Origin: Bemisia tabaci
Lineage: Eukaryota; Arthropoda; Insecta; Hemiptera; Aleyrodidae
Reading direction: 5' to 3'
Assembly: GCF_918797505.1 (NCBI RefSeq)
Contig: NC_092795.1
Location: 63,111,056-63,175,055 of the forward strand
Length of the DNA stretch: 64,000 nt
Part shown: one piece after another, positions 12,801-27,032 of the stretch
Position numbering within the stretch: position 1 is the stretch's first letter
How the letters are laid out: every line of letters starts with the position of its first letter
Program-made: the position numbers and the translations under genes
Notes under the pieces: generated by a model
The model's input: the letters and a program-made list of their open reading frames with translations, nothing else
Databases searched by the model: none
Told to the model about the DNA's origin: nothing

Positions 12801-15800
12801 TGAAATGGAAAAGCGGGATTTTACATTCTACCAAACGGAACTAAGTGCCGACTGAATGTGGCACTCATGAGCCATGGGCATGGGAAAAGAGCCTTGTGGA
12901 CAGGGCTCATAAGTTGAATGACGTCAACTTGAATCTCCTCGTCCCCGTCGGCGCCGGTGACGTCACTGGCGCTTTATGATTCCCGTTCATTCTTACGGCC
13001 CTCGATTAACTAACACACCCCTTGTTTCCCTCCTGTTTCTGGTTCCGTTCGGCAGAAATACGTCTATTTTAAGGTTTTAACTTGCATAAAATACACAGTG
13101 CGGATCTTGAGAATGTCGATGAGCTTTGAAGCTGTTGGGCTGTGGAAATGGATCGAATTCAAAATAGAGGAAACCTATGCCCTTTTTTTAAAAAAAAATT
13201 AGTATGCAGAACCATTCTACGAAAAAAAGATCTAATTCTGATTCGTACTTACCACAGATACGCATAGCTGCGCTTCACTCAGATCGTCAATCTTATGCAT
13301 CAACGATGGCTCTATCACCTAAAACATTTGTTAACAAGTGTTAGTTGACGTCGTCGTCGCGCTACGATAAATATTAGAAAAACAGAAAGAAGAGAATGAA
13401 AATATTGAGAATTCCACCTCGATATATACTTATCAAAGTGGAAAATTCACTAACGAAAAAAGAAACAAGAAAACAAGACTAGGGGAGTGTGGAGCTCTTG
13501 CAGCTCTTATGATGGAACAATACCCGAAATTCATGTGTGTAAGAACAAATAAATAAGTTTACTCCAGAAGAATCAAGAGTTATGGTGTTATCATGCACGG
13601 GAAATGGGACGTCCATTCGCTTATTGGACGTATCTCTGCAAAACAGAACTATGTGCATGAAGACATAAGCTCCGAGACCCATAAGACCATATGCATAACA
13701 GGGCTCACGTCATAATGCACATACGAGTAGTTCCGTTTGGCAGAAATACGTCCAATTAGTTACTTTAAAACTGAGTTGTTTCGGTTTCTTAATCAGAAAA
13801 ACCGAATAATCTTCGATTGGTTACTTATTTGATTGGTTTCAACTCCACGTATAGAATATTTTCCTCTTTGAGGAGTACGAGTAAAAAATATTAATTCCGT
13901 TGTGCAATGTTCAAAAGAAGGAAACAACCTCGGCTCGCGGATAGAGTCAAATAAAAATTGCTTTTTTCTAGAAAATGAATTTATGAAAAATAAATTTTCT
14001 TGCTGTAAAGGTGAAAACTTACTTTGTCTTTCCCAAAGAACGCTTGGTACTTATCAATGCTATTCGCAACCAGATCCTCTACTTGCTGTCTGTAAAAAGA
14101 GATAAAAAAAATTATACTTTCGTTTCAATGTAGGATTAAAAAGAAAATATTTAACCTATTAATATTTAAAACAAATGAAAATTATTTTTTTTAGATATAT
14201 CTAAAAAACCAATTTGAGGATTTATTTTTTATCTTTAATGCGCTTCTGATTAAAGGCGAATATAGGTAAACCGGATAGCATGTAAAGTTCAGGAGAAAAG
14301 TTATTTTTATGGTTTCAAGAGCTTACCATCGTAATACTGAAAGTCAAAGAATTCTTAGTGGGTTCAAAAGAAAATTAGACATTGAAGCATGCGTCTAATG
14401 TACGAGATTGCGCATTTCTCATGTATGAGGGATGTTCTATTCAAACTATACGTAAACCAACTTGTTTCGCTTAATGCTGCTCGACCAATAATCATGGTAA
14501 ATCCTGCAAAGTGGCAGTCCTCCTTCTATCCTATTCAGAAAAATTACAAACAATCCATTTTAGATGAAGCAGGTTGCCAGTCTGCCTGTCAACTAATTAA
14601 TGAGATTGATAGACATACCTGTAGACAAAAAGGACAAAGGGAAAATGGAGCGATCCTATTGGCTGAAACAGGTTGTCGTTATAGACTAAGAGGAAAAATA
14701 ATGCACTAGTTATAGGGACTCTCGCACGTTGCCATTAGTTAGTCTATTACTTACATCCCTTGTCTATTGCAACCACTTTAGATTTCCTTTTTGTCTTCTT
14801 TGTCGATCGCTTCGTCTAATAATTTCAAGGGTCAGCCCGCTGTCTCGATAAATATCGATTGTTTCTGGATGAAAATCCGTTCTGCCAACTTACAAGAATC
14901 ACTGTTGATCAGTACTAACCTCGAGTTAGGTTCCTTCTGTGAAAGTCATCTTTAAGAGATGTACACACTTTCATTTGTTTTGGGTCCAAGCCTTTTCAGT
15001 CCAGAGACTATTGAAGTTTCATCAGAAATGTGACCTTAACGGACTCTGTGTAAGGGTTAAAATAATACGAGAGCAAAGATCAACTTAATAACGGTGAACA
15101 TTGATCGAAGGTCAGCCGGCTGAGGGCTATGCTGCTCAGTGGCGAGGCGTGAATGAGCAATTATCGATATTCCTCCACATGAAACTGTGGTAAATAATCG
15201 AGAAGGTGTTCGTTGCGAACACCCTGTTTATCGATTCTTTTCCAGACGTTTAATTGGTAGAGCAATCGATACATCGCAAAGCACGCCACGCCACTGATAC
15301 TGCCGTGCTAAGGAAGAATGCCGTATGAACATTCAAGAGTTGCCAAATTTCCCCGGATAAAACAGGTATTCACGACGAAATTTATGCATATTTTCCCTTG
15401 ATATTTCAGATATTTTAGATTAAATTGTAAAGTAGAGTCTCAAAATTGTAAGTCTCAAAATTTTGAAGAGAAATATTTACAACTATCCCAATTAATTCGT
15501 ATTTTATCGTGGGAAATTTGGCAAGGCCTGAAGGTTCATACGGGATCTCTCCATAGCACGGCAGTATGGATCATCAGAGGTTTGTTTGAGCGGCGCGGTT
15601 TCAGTTTGCTGACCTCTAGCCTCACGTTCAATGATAAAAATCTGATTGGATACAATAAAGGTCGTACTTTCCTTGGCAGTTCTTTTTTGCTCTACAGAAT
15701 GGGAATTAGGAATTGCTCGTGGGGTGGTACGAAGGGACATCTCATGCAATCGAGGGGTGTCTGGAGAGTCTCTCCGAAAAAAAATTGAAAATGGGCACGT

Positions 15801-18800
15801 TTTAAGCGCAAATGTAATCGATTTTTACCCATAAATTAATTTAAATACAATTTTAAAAACGATGAAGACGCCATGCACGCACCTCGCTAATTCCTTCAAC
15901 ATTTTTAGAGGAGGCGACGTTGTCTGGGATGGACCAGGCCCCCCTAATTCCGCGAAAACATCTGTATGCATAAAGACAATATTTTATCACGGCAGTAGCT
16001 TTTTGGCGTGGTAAAATTTTTCAGAGGATAACGCCAGTTCACTTATTGATGGACTGCATGTTACGTAAACTATCATTGCAAGTAAAATTTTACTTGGTCT
16101 CATAAATCCATTCCATTCCATTCATTCTTACCGCCTGACAATTAACGAGCACAACCTATATTTCTGACCCGCACATAGATCTGTTTGATAGAAATACGTT
16201 CAATAGGTCTGCTCCTTGATGTAGCCTCATTCTGATTGGCTGATGGGCTGATGCACATTTCTACATGAGGAATAAAGGGTATCCCAGGATAAGGGCACCA
16301 AAATGCCCCTCCGCACGGATTTTGAATTTAATGGTCTAAACCCCTTCAGGAGGTCCTAAAAACATGGTTTTGGGCAATTTTAACCTCCTGACCCCAATCA
16401 CCTCCCCTCCAGCCCCGAAAAACCCATTTTTCGGGGAATTTGGGGTATTTTCACGTTTTATTTCATATCTCCCGCGTTTTTCAATGAAAATGCACCAAAA
16501 TTTCACCAAATGTACATCAGGGCAATCACATTCTTGGGTAAAAAAATCAAATTTATTCGAAATATATTTAGACTCCGAAAAAAATTCGTGAAAATCGTAA
16601 ATTTTCAATTTTTTTCAGATTTTAGCGGTTTTAAAAAAAATGAGGACACATACATTTTTTTTTATTGCCTTAAAATGTAGGTAATATACCCAGTTGTTAC
16701 CAAAAAAAAATTTCAAGCCTTCACGCGTGGTGCGTCCCACCGAAAAAATAGTTTTTTTGGGCGCCAAAACGGTCAAAATGGCCCTTTTGGCAACGGTTTA
16801 CTCGCACGCTATCAAGATAGTAACACTAAAATCTCTAATTTTTGGTTTCAATATTTCAAGAAGCATGCCCTAGTATCGTCAGAAAAGGTTTCAAGTCGAT
16901 CGAGTCCTTACGCCCCACGTAAAGTACCGGTTTTTGGCGCCAAAATGGTCAACATTCCTATTTCAGAAGAGGTTACTCGCCGTAGGTTGGCCCTTATTTT
17001 TGACTTTACGGAATTTAAAGTGCAGAGCCCTGCAAATGGTTTCATTTGATGAGAAAATAACTGGGAAAAAATAAAAATGGAGAAAAAAATATTTTAAAAC
17101 GCGCCTCAAAGAGCCTAAAGTTCCGAGCGTGGCGTGCGAAGACGCGTTTTTTCGTCATTTTGCGAATTTTTTTTCTCCCGTTGAAATGTTTCTACGGCTT
17201 TGAAATTTTTGTAGGTAACATACTATTTAGAGTACTATACGAGAAAAATAATGAAATTTACCTCGCCCATCACACATCATGCGATTTCGTCGATTGTTCA
17301 TGAACATTCTCCCGACACAGTTTGCCTGAACGAGTTTTGGCAGCCAAACAAGGCCACTTTGAAGGGGAAATGGGGTATTTTACAAGTAGCGAGGTAAATG
17401 TTGTTATTTTTTTCGTGAATTACTATAAAATATGTGATACCTACTTCAGAAAATTTCAAAACCGAAGCAACAATTTAAAGGTGGAAAAAAGACACGCCGC
17501 GCGCCGTGCGGGTAGATCGTAAGGGAAAATCGGCAAAATCGCACGACATGGCCTCTTTGATGAGGTAAAAAGGGCATTTGAAATCGGGCGAGGTAAATTT
17601 CATTATTTTTCTCGTAAAGTACTCTAAAGAGTATGTTACCTACAAAAATTTCAAAGCCGTAGAAACATTTCGTCGGGAGAAAAAAATTCGCAAAATGACG
17701 AAAAAAACGCGTCTTCGCACGCCACGCTCGGAACTTTAGGCTCTTTGAGGCGCGTTTTAAAATATTTTTTCTCCATTTTTATTTTTTCCCAGTTATTTTC
17801 TCATCAAATAAAACCATTTGCAGGGCTCTGCACTTTAAATTTCGTAAAGTCAAAAATAAGGGCCAACCTACGGCGAGTAACCTCTTCTGAAATAGGAATG
17901 TTGATCATTTTGGCGCCAAAAACCGGTACTTTACGTGGGGCGTAAGGACTCGATCGACTTGAAACCTTTTCTGACGATACAAGGGCATGCTTCTTGAAAC
18001 ACTGAAACCAAAAATTAGAGATTTTAGTGTTACTATCTTGATAGCGTGCGAGTAAACCGTTGCCAAAAGGGCCATTTTGACCGTTTTGGCGCCAAAAAAA
18101 CTATTTTTTCGGTGGGACGCACCACGCGTGAAGGCTTGAATTTTTTTTGGTAACAACTGGGTATATTACCTACATTTTAAGGCAATAAAAAAAAATGTAT
18201 GTGTCCTCATTTTTTTTAAAACCGCTAAAATCTGAAAAAAATTGAAAATTTACGATTTTCACGAATTTTTTTCGGAGTCTAAATATATTTCAATAAATTT
18301 GATTTTTTTACCCAAGAATGTGATTGCCCTGATGTACATTTGGTGAAATTTTGGTGCATTTTCATTGAAAAACGCGGGAGATATGAAATAAAACGTGAAA
18401 ATACCCCAAAATTCCCCGAAAAATGGGTTTTTCGGGGCTGGAGGGGAGGTGATTGGGGTCAGGAGGTTAAAATTGCCCAAAACCATGTTTTCAGGACCTC
18501 CTGAAGGGGTTTAGACCATTAAATTCAAAATCCGTGAGGAGGGGCATTTTGGTGCCCTTGTCCTGGGATACCCTTTAAATATGGCTGTCGTAGGAAGACC
18601 TCCTGAAGTTGCTCTATGCCTCTGGCGATGCGTCTGTTGGTACTTACGTAGGGTAGGCGTCGAAGTCCTCACAGAAGGTGTCGCCGTCAGCGCAGGACTT
18701 GAACATCTTCGGGTCGGGAGCGAAGGAGGCGACACCGAAGCGGGTGCTCGTTCCCAGCGTCGTCGTCCAACTGCTCGACTCCGTCGGGAAAATGATGTCG

Positions 18801-21800
18801 TCCCGCCGCGACTGAGAACCTGCCAACATCACCCATTTCATCAGATTCCGCCCGAAATCATTCCGAATGGCCCCAAAAATTAATTTAACACATTTGAAAC
18901 GCTTGCCTCGAAAAGTACCCAACTCCAACTCCGGAAAGGGAGGCAGAGAGAGGGAGAGAGGGAGGGGGAGAGAGAAAGAGAGAGAGAGGAAAAAATACAC
19001 CCAGGGATCGGAAAAAACTGAAATCACCCGAGAATAATTGTCTTAATTTGTCTAAATTGTCTAAAATTATTATTATTCTTTATTATTGTCACGTAGAGGA
19101 AGTTAAGAGGAATCAGTCGGCTGACATAGTCATAGTCATCAGTACGATATAATATAATATTATATAATATAATACAAATATAAATGTAAGAATATAGGCA
19201 ACATGCAACCACTGCTAACAATCATGGTAATATCGCAACTTCATCACAATTTCTGCCTTGAAGTGAATTAATTGCCATATTATTATTACGCACGTTCGAT
19301 GACGAAATTGCTATTTCAGTAAGCGGTAAAGATACATGACTCCATTGCAACGATTGCCATTTTCCAATTTTTTCTTCCCAATGATTTCATTTTGTATTAA
19401 AGTTTACATTTGGCAGCAAAAGTTGTGAGTCTGAGTTTTAAATACCTACAAATGACCTCACTCTTTTCCTTAGTAAATGACACGGAAAAAAGGGGTGCGA
19501 GTTAAGCCCAACTTGAGCATTTCCAATTAATTGTGGCAATTAATTGTGTGTGTCCAATCAATTGGTACCCCAAATAAATTGGGCTACTAACCCAAATTTT
19601 GCGGTACTACCACAACTAATTGGAAATGTCCATATCATCCAACAAAATTGGGTAGTACAGTACCACAATTTTAGGGGATTATCCTTCACAATCATTTTTC
19701 GTGTAACCGATTTTAATATTAATAATGGAAATCTCGGTGAGTCCATCGTGCTTTTCATAAAATATCATGCGTGCCTCTCAAATGATGAAGAATGCGAACT
19801 TCATTCCGATATGAGGTGAACAAGTTCAGTGCAAAATGAAGACAACACAACTTTTGAAGTTCATGGAAATAAAGGGAGACGTTTTTCCTCAAAGTTCAAT
19901 TACCTGAAGCTGGCTCGAGTTCTGAAAAAGGAATAAGTCTCATTCATACAACTTTTTTACCATGCTAGCCTTGAATGATCAAAAAACACTCATTTAGCCT
20001 ATCCTCTTCAAAAGGGAGAAACAGAAAGAGGAAGAAAAACTTAAAGATCAGACTACCATTTGGAATTTTCACGTTGAGCCGACAAGTTCATATCATTTAA
20101 TGATATTCAATAATTTTTTAAGAGAATAAATGTGGGCAAATCTACCGAACCTCAAGAGATATTTCGGTTCCATCAATGGACCACTAGATAAGGTACGAAT
20201 TTCAGCATTCTGATACATGTTTCTTAACCAAAATTTTACGTAAAACACGATGCACACAACGAAAATTACCGAAATTAACTCCTAACGAAGATATTTAATG
20301 ATTCTTGATGCGTGAATTCAAACCACCCGCTCATGAAAACTCAATGCTCTACGTGATTCACATCGCGCGCTGAACGTTATCATGACAGTCTCTGCGATAT
20401 AAAAATCTGGCAACCTCAATCTTGACACTTTGGCTTAGTTATTGCGAATTGCTAATGGTTTGAACAACACATGGTGGGAAATGAACACTGCTCGATTGAG
20501 AAGCTTGCTGAAACCGTTGTAGTGGGCGATTTGACTCCCGTAGAGCTTTGAGTTTCTTGTGAGCGGGCAGTTAAAATTCCTCGTAACCAATGTGAAATAA
20601 AAACGTTAATATCTTCGTTAGGAATTGGTTTCCGTAATTTTCGTTGTGTGAATCGTGTTTTACGAGAAATTCTGGTTAAGAAACATGTATCAGATCGCTT
20701 CAATTCGTGCCTTGTCTAGTGGTCAATTATTAGATAAGGAAAATACAGAATGCGCACTTCGGTTTTTCACGTTGTGAGTTTTTTTGTGTTCTACATTTTT
20801 TATGAAAAACTTTTTAACATCATTTCTTAACTTAGTTTTTCTCTTTTCCGCACCGGTGTTTTCAAGAAATGAGGTTGATAGGTTGGTTAGTTTAGGTTGA
20901 AATTTATTGAAAAGTTTTACATGAATATACTATGATGTACCTTACCACTGAAGCTTCCGTGCAAAGGTCTGTCCCTCTGACTAGCTGGAAAAATTGAACC
21001 ATTGGTCCTGAAATCAAGTAAATATCAGTTAAAATCATCTGCTAGCGTGGGAATTCAATGGAGCTTGCATCGCGATGAGCCACTTCGTGTATATATTAAA
21101 ACTTAAATCGAGCTGAGAAGCACCAAAAAAATGTTTTAGTTCGTCTTTAAAAGCCTCAGAAAAATTCGCATTATTAAATACGCGAAATTCTTTAAATATG
21201 TTTGTCGCTCTGTGCTACTCGGGCCGGCAAATGGGTGAAGGAGAGGGGGGGGGGGTTTCTTGCGTGGGGTTGAAAGGAGAGGAGGATTGAATGGAGAAGG
21301 TAAACTTCTTAGTGTGTTCGCTCCTAGTAACGACTGGCGCGCGGCGCGGCGACGTTTTTCTGCACTTGTCTACTTTTCTAACTCAGCGTTTGAGTCTCCA
21401 AATATATGCACATTCAAAAGAGCGGTAGTGCTGAAAGAATCTGCTGACGCATATTTCTTCATGAAAATTTTACGTATCACGATGTTCACACGGTATGATG
21501 TTTCTACAAATTTCCTGTTTCTTTTTTCTTCTCCTTCCTCTATTCTTCCTCTTTTCTAACGGCGAGAAATAATTCAAAACGATTTCGCGAAAACAACATA
21601 CGGTGAGCAACTGAGCACTCACGTTATTGACAGTTTTTTGGTATACGGTAAGTGCGCTTGAACCTAAATTCAGCCTTCATCCGACATAAAAAACATAACT
21701 TTAAAAAACCGGAATAAGTTGACGTGAATGCAACTAAAGTTATTACGTCTACAACAAATTAGCCGCCAGAGACCATCTGACTATTTTAAGAGGGTGATAC

Positions 21801-24800
21801 AAATATTCGAGCACGTAGGAGCTCGCATTGCCTACATTAAATATTGAAGGCGAACTGAAGACGTTAAGTAACCTTACTCGCCGTGGGAAAAAGCTACTAT
21901 TAGTACTATTTGAGTACGTTCCCACCAAGCGCGGCATTTGACAACGATACCACTATTCGACCACGTGAGAGCTCATGTTGCCAAAACTGAATTCGAAGAC
22001 TAACTGACTGGCGTTAATGTAACCTCTTTCCCTTCGGTGAAAAGATCTCTTTTTGTACGTGATTTCCGAGTAACCGTACCAGTGGAGCGGCGTCCTTTGC
22101 GATATATCGATTGATCTGTCATTTAAATCTATGGAAAAGGATCAATTAACAGGGTTTTCACAGCGAACACCTTAATAATCGGTTCTTAACCACGGATTCA
22201 AATGGGGAAATATCGATAATCGATCGTTCACGCCATGCCACTGAACCGTAAGCTCTTTTACCATGCTATCATTATTTGAATTTCTTCTCATTTCTTATTC
22301 TTATATTTTTCTTCTTCCTCTTTCTCTTATATTCTCTTAATTTTCAATTCCTGCCTTAACGTTTTCCCTTTTCTTTCTCGGTTTTCCATCCTATGTCTCC
22401 TCGTTCCTCTCCCTTATTTCTCTCTCTTTCCTTTACCTCTCCTTCTACTTCTATCTTTTCTCTTCTTCTTACTCCTATCCTCTTCTAACCTTTTTCTCCT
22501 TCCTCTCTCTCTATCCCTCCCTCTTCAGAACAATTCAGTTCTTTGAATTCAAGCGCCAGAATTTTGAGAAGAGCTTTAATTTTATGTTACAGCATTGACA
22601 CTGAGTATTCATATCTGTAAAAACTGCTTAACATTTGGGCCAGACAACATGCTTAAAATGAAAAAGTCTCTGTCTGAATAAAATTGATGACCAAGGCTTA
22701 TAAATTGGTGAGGAACGCAGTTCTTTTTCGGTTAAAATACTCCTCAATTTGGCACCCGACAGAAACTGATGGATACAATTCACGACAATTTCACCAAATG
22801 CAATTCAATCCACAAAAATTGAGAGACGATCTTAGACTGTGGCGCGCATCGTGAAAAGATGGACGTCCTGGGTTATTGCGTCTTACGTACTCGGAATATT
22901 TCCGAAAGGTCCTTTTTCCTGCAACCCAAGTACCGCACTGATTGCAATAAATTGCAATTACGTGGTAAAATTATTTCCACAGAATTGGATTGTTTTGCAT
23001 GTTGCCAGTCTATCAATTGAAGGGGCTCTTCATGATGAAATTCATTGGAGGAGAATTCGAATAAATTGCAATTTGCCTTTGCATTGAAAATTGTCTACCT
23101 TTCGTCTGATTGTTTAAAATCGGCGTTTACTGAGCAGTGCCCAGTGCTGTAAAAATGTTGCAAAATCGCTGTAAAATGCTTACTTCATTTCAATATTTTC
23201 GTTGCAAAATGCTACTTGGGGTCACACTTAACTTGACTCTTTGTTAACCTCCTAAGACCCAAGTATTTCAAAATTTGTACGGTGTTTCAGTCTTGAGTCC
23301 ATTTTAGCTTTTCGCATTTTTACTTTTTGCACAAAAATCATCAAAAATCGCAAAGAAAGTGATCCATCTTTTGCAGCATAAAATAGAGCATTAGAACTCT
23401 CCCACAAGTCATTGAATGGTGTCAGCGCAGCGCTCTGGTAACTCAAATTAGAGCTTGAAATGAAGAGTCGATTTGCCACCGGGTCTCTAGCACTACAAAA
23501 ATAAATGGCAATACGTTCTGCCTCGGGAACTTAGGAGGTTCAACCTACTGAAAATATAATTTTAAATTTTTTTGATGCAAACTTGAAAATTTTCTGACGA
23601 CTTGGCACTAACTTAATACCTACTGGAGCTGTGACAAAAGGTGACAACCTTTCGGGGGGAGACGATCGTCTAGGGTGGTTGAGAACCCTTGGGAGCGTGT
23701 CTGGGACTTCGTCTGTTCTGTGAAGGGATTTTGGATGTGTTTGGCTCCCGATTGGCAGGGTCGCAGCGGATCTCCTGTGGTTGATATGATCGATGATCCA
23801 TTCTTGTGACAGGCCCCCCGAGGGCGGTCTGCACTCCACCAAGCAAACCTGTCGACAAAGATACACTAATCAATTTTCACGAATAACGAAATGCTTCTTC
23901 GTTCAAATTTCACGTAAAAAGTCATGTGCCTGTGCAATGTGCATTGTTTATTCTAGCATTCCACTTTCACCATTGTTAATATTTTGGCAACTTTTTTAAA
24001 GGACCCCTGCTTCATGCGACTTAAAAATGAGGATTTTCCCGGATGTAAATTTTCTCATCAAAGCACGGGGAAAATGACAAGTACAAATCAAAGATAACAT
24101 AGCGGACACACCCAGTGGTAGAGATTCATTAGCAAAATTCCCCGAGTCCACGGGCGATATGGTCTCTGACCCTGAGAAGTAAAAGATGGAGGGGTTTTAA
24201 TTTTGGCCTCAGGCCAACAAAATTCCCTTTGCTCAAAATGTGACTCATCAAAAGGCCCAGGAGATTTTGAACATCACGAGCAAAGAAGATTTAATTTAGA
24301 AGAGCCCCATCAAGGATAAGTGGAAAATACGGGCACAAATTCATCATAAACAACAAAGCTACTCTGCAGGAGAGGCTTATAGTCAGCTCATGGCTGGTGC
24401 CTGATTTTCTGATTGCTTTTTGCCGTTGGTAGATGAATTCTCGTTAAGTGTCGCTTCTTGTAATCTTTTTACCTTGTTGAAAATCACTCAGTGAAGTTGA
24501 TATATGGAGTCAGCGTTGAGACATTTATTCTGCTGTGCTAAGGAATAACGCCGTACGAGCCTTCTGACGTTGCCAAGTTTCCTTCGATAGAAACTGAATT
24601 TACTGGGAAAATTGTGAATATTTTTCTTCAAAAATTTTAGACTATTTTGTAGGCTATTTAAACTAAAATATCTGAAAATTTCAAAGAAAAATGAGCATGA
24701 ATGTCGTCAAAAATACATGTTTCATCAAGGGAAATTTGGCAACCGTCGAATGTTCATACGGCGTTTTTTCTCAGCACGGCAGTATTGAGACGAATAATTT

Positions 24801-26998
24801 TTGGCACGATTGAAAGATGTATGTTTACGCTATCTGACAAATACTGTCTGAGCGGGCATGAAAAATTAGCGCTCATTCGTACTCTTGAAGATGGGCTGAA
24901 GAATTAAAGACAGTTCTTAATTCCAGGAGTATTCATGCCCGTGTGAGCTGCTTGTAAAATTACTTCTCTTGAGTTAAGTAGTTCATCGATGAGAAGCTTT
25001 AGGAAGAGTGAACAATTTTTTGATGACGTAGAATATATCTCTCGGCCGGGAATTCCATTTTTTTTTCAGAGGCATAGCTGATTGCAGAGTTTAAGTTGAA
25101 AATGGTCAACTTTGGGATCAATAAATCAACGCATACGTGATTATTATTACTGAGATTTTAATGTTTAGCAATCTTAAATGATAAAGCACAAAAATTAAGA
25201 TTCTTAAATTAAGATTAGGTAATTAATCATATTCACCAACGAACATTTGAGCATTCACACCTATTGTAGTTGCAAAATACAGAGAACTTATCAATGCAAA
25301 GGGGAATATTTTTATTTAAAAAAAAAAGAAGAAAAAATCATTCAGATAAAGAGATTAAAATCTGCGAATGATAAATAAATATACCAATCAATGTAAAACA
25401 TATTTTCTAAATACGGAATCGGCCATCAATGAAAAATTGTTTGAGTTTTTTCGCACTCCACAAAATCGGTTAATTTTTTTTTGCGAAAATGATGGATCAG
25501 AATAATTTCGATAGACGAGGACCACTTCATTATCGCAAAAATCGGATTAATATTTGACAAATATTTACTTTTGATTAATTACAAATATTTTAAGTGCATT
25601 TCGAATCAGAAAGTATAATTTTCTCAGAAAACCAATGCTTGGCAACTATCGCGTAAATTTTTCTGCGGACTTCGAGGACCTTCAAAATTTACGATTTTTT
25701 AAAACAAATTTTAAAAACATTTCTATTGGAGTTTCCTAATGTCACCGCGATTAGACACGGTAAAGACTGCGGCAACAGAGGTGACACAGTCACGTCCAGT
25801 CAACACGAGATGAATAACAAACAGTAAAGGAAAGTCCAGGATTAGTACAGCTGCGTGTCAAACGGAGTGCACAGGAATGGTTTCAAGTCTGAATTTATAT
25901 CCCACTTCTGGGAATTAGCGAGTGGGTAAATCAGGTTCTGCACGCAAACTTTATCAACGACTCAGAAAGAGGGATTCCAGGTGTGGTGCTTTTAATGCTG
26001 GCCACAAGGTGATCCAAGATCAAATCAAAACACATGTATCAGTAAAATGAAGTTTATAAAAAACTCAATCCATAACCCCCCCCCCCCCCGCCTCCAAAAA
26101 AAAAAATCTGTTCTTGATTCCTGCATGTTCTCCTGATTCCTTATATCCTAAACATTATTAATTTTTCAATATGAGGGTAATTAATTTTATAGGTTAAAAT
26201 TGAGATATTAAATCCAAACAGACCGAAAAAATTTCGGAATGGAGTGCCAAAACAGACAAAAATAACAAAAAATGCTAATTCACGAGATACCCAAATCATC
26301 ATATTTCGCAATCCCCCCCCCCCCCCCATGGAGTTTCAGAGAAATGTACTACTGTTCAATTTAAAAGGCGTAACGCACCGAAGTTCATAAATCAAAATTA
26401 AAAAGTCCACGTGCCGCGCCGCGCTAAGCAGGAAATACCGCCAACTTTTCTGACCGTTTGTTTAAGTCTCCGTGAAATTTCATAGTCTTCTTTTTTTCAG
26501 TTCGATTTAATAGATGTAACGCGCCAAAGTTCATAAATCAAAATGAAAAAAGGCAGATGCCGAGCCGCGCTGGGTGGGAGATGTCGTCAACTTTTCTTCG
26601 TTCGTTCAAGTCTTCATGAAAAACAAGTTGGGTCATCGCGTTGAGGCAGTTTTATCATAATACTCTTGATGCCGTAAGTAGCTCACAAAACTTTCGTAAT
26701 TTGTTCATATTCCCGTGCTAAGGAAGAACGCCATATGAACATTCGAGAGTTGCCAAATTTCCTTCGATAAAATGTCTATTTACAAGGAAAGTTGTGTATA
26801 TTATTCCTCGACATTTTCAGGATTTGTAGGTGAAATTATGAACAAAAGTATCTGAAAAATTGAAAGAAAAATATTCACAAGTTTACCAGGAAATGCGTGT
26901 TTTATCGAAGGAAATTTTGCAACGCCCGAAGGTTCATACGGCGTTCTTCCTCTGCACGGCAGCATATAGCTCGCAGGTTCAAGTTTAAATATTTTCCG

Positions 26999-27032
<34 letters not shown>

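Noticed and set aside
18581..18883. Plus-strand 100-codon frame at spz exon 5
   Set aside because: Shadow of the exon; no motif, while the minus frame fits splice sites and the FCED signature.
23670..23873. Alternative minus-strand frame over spz exon 2
   Set aside because: Open, but its phase cannot join exons 1 and 3, whereas the chosen frame fits both.
24701..24907. Small frame in MITE copy C
   Set aside because: The same peptide-like start recurs in another copy (42379-42570); it is translation of a repeat.
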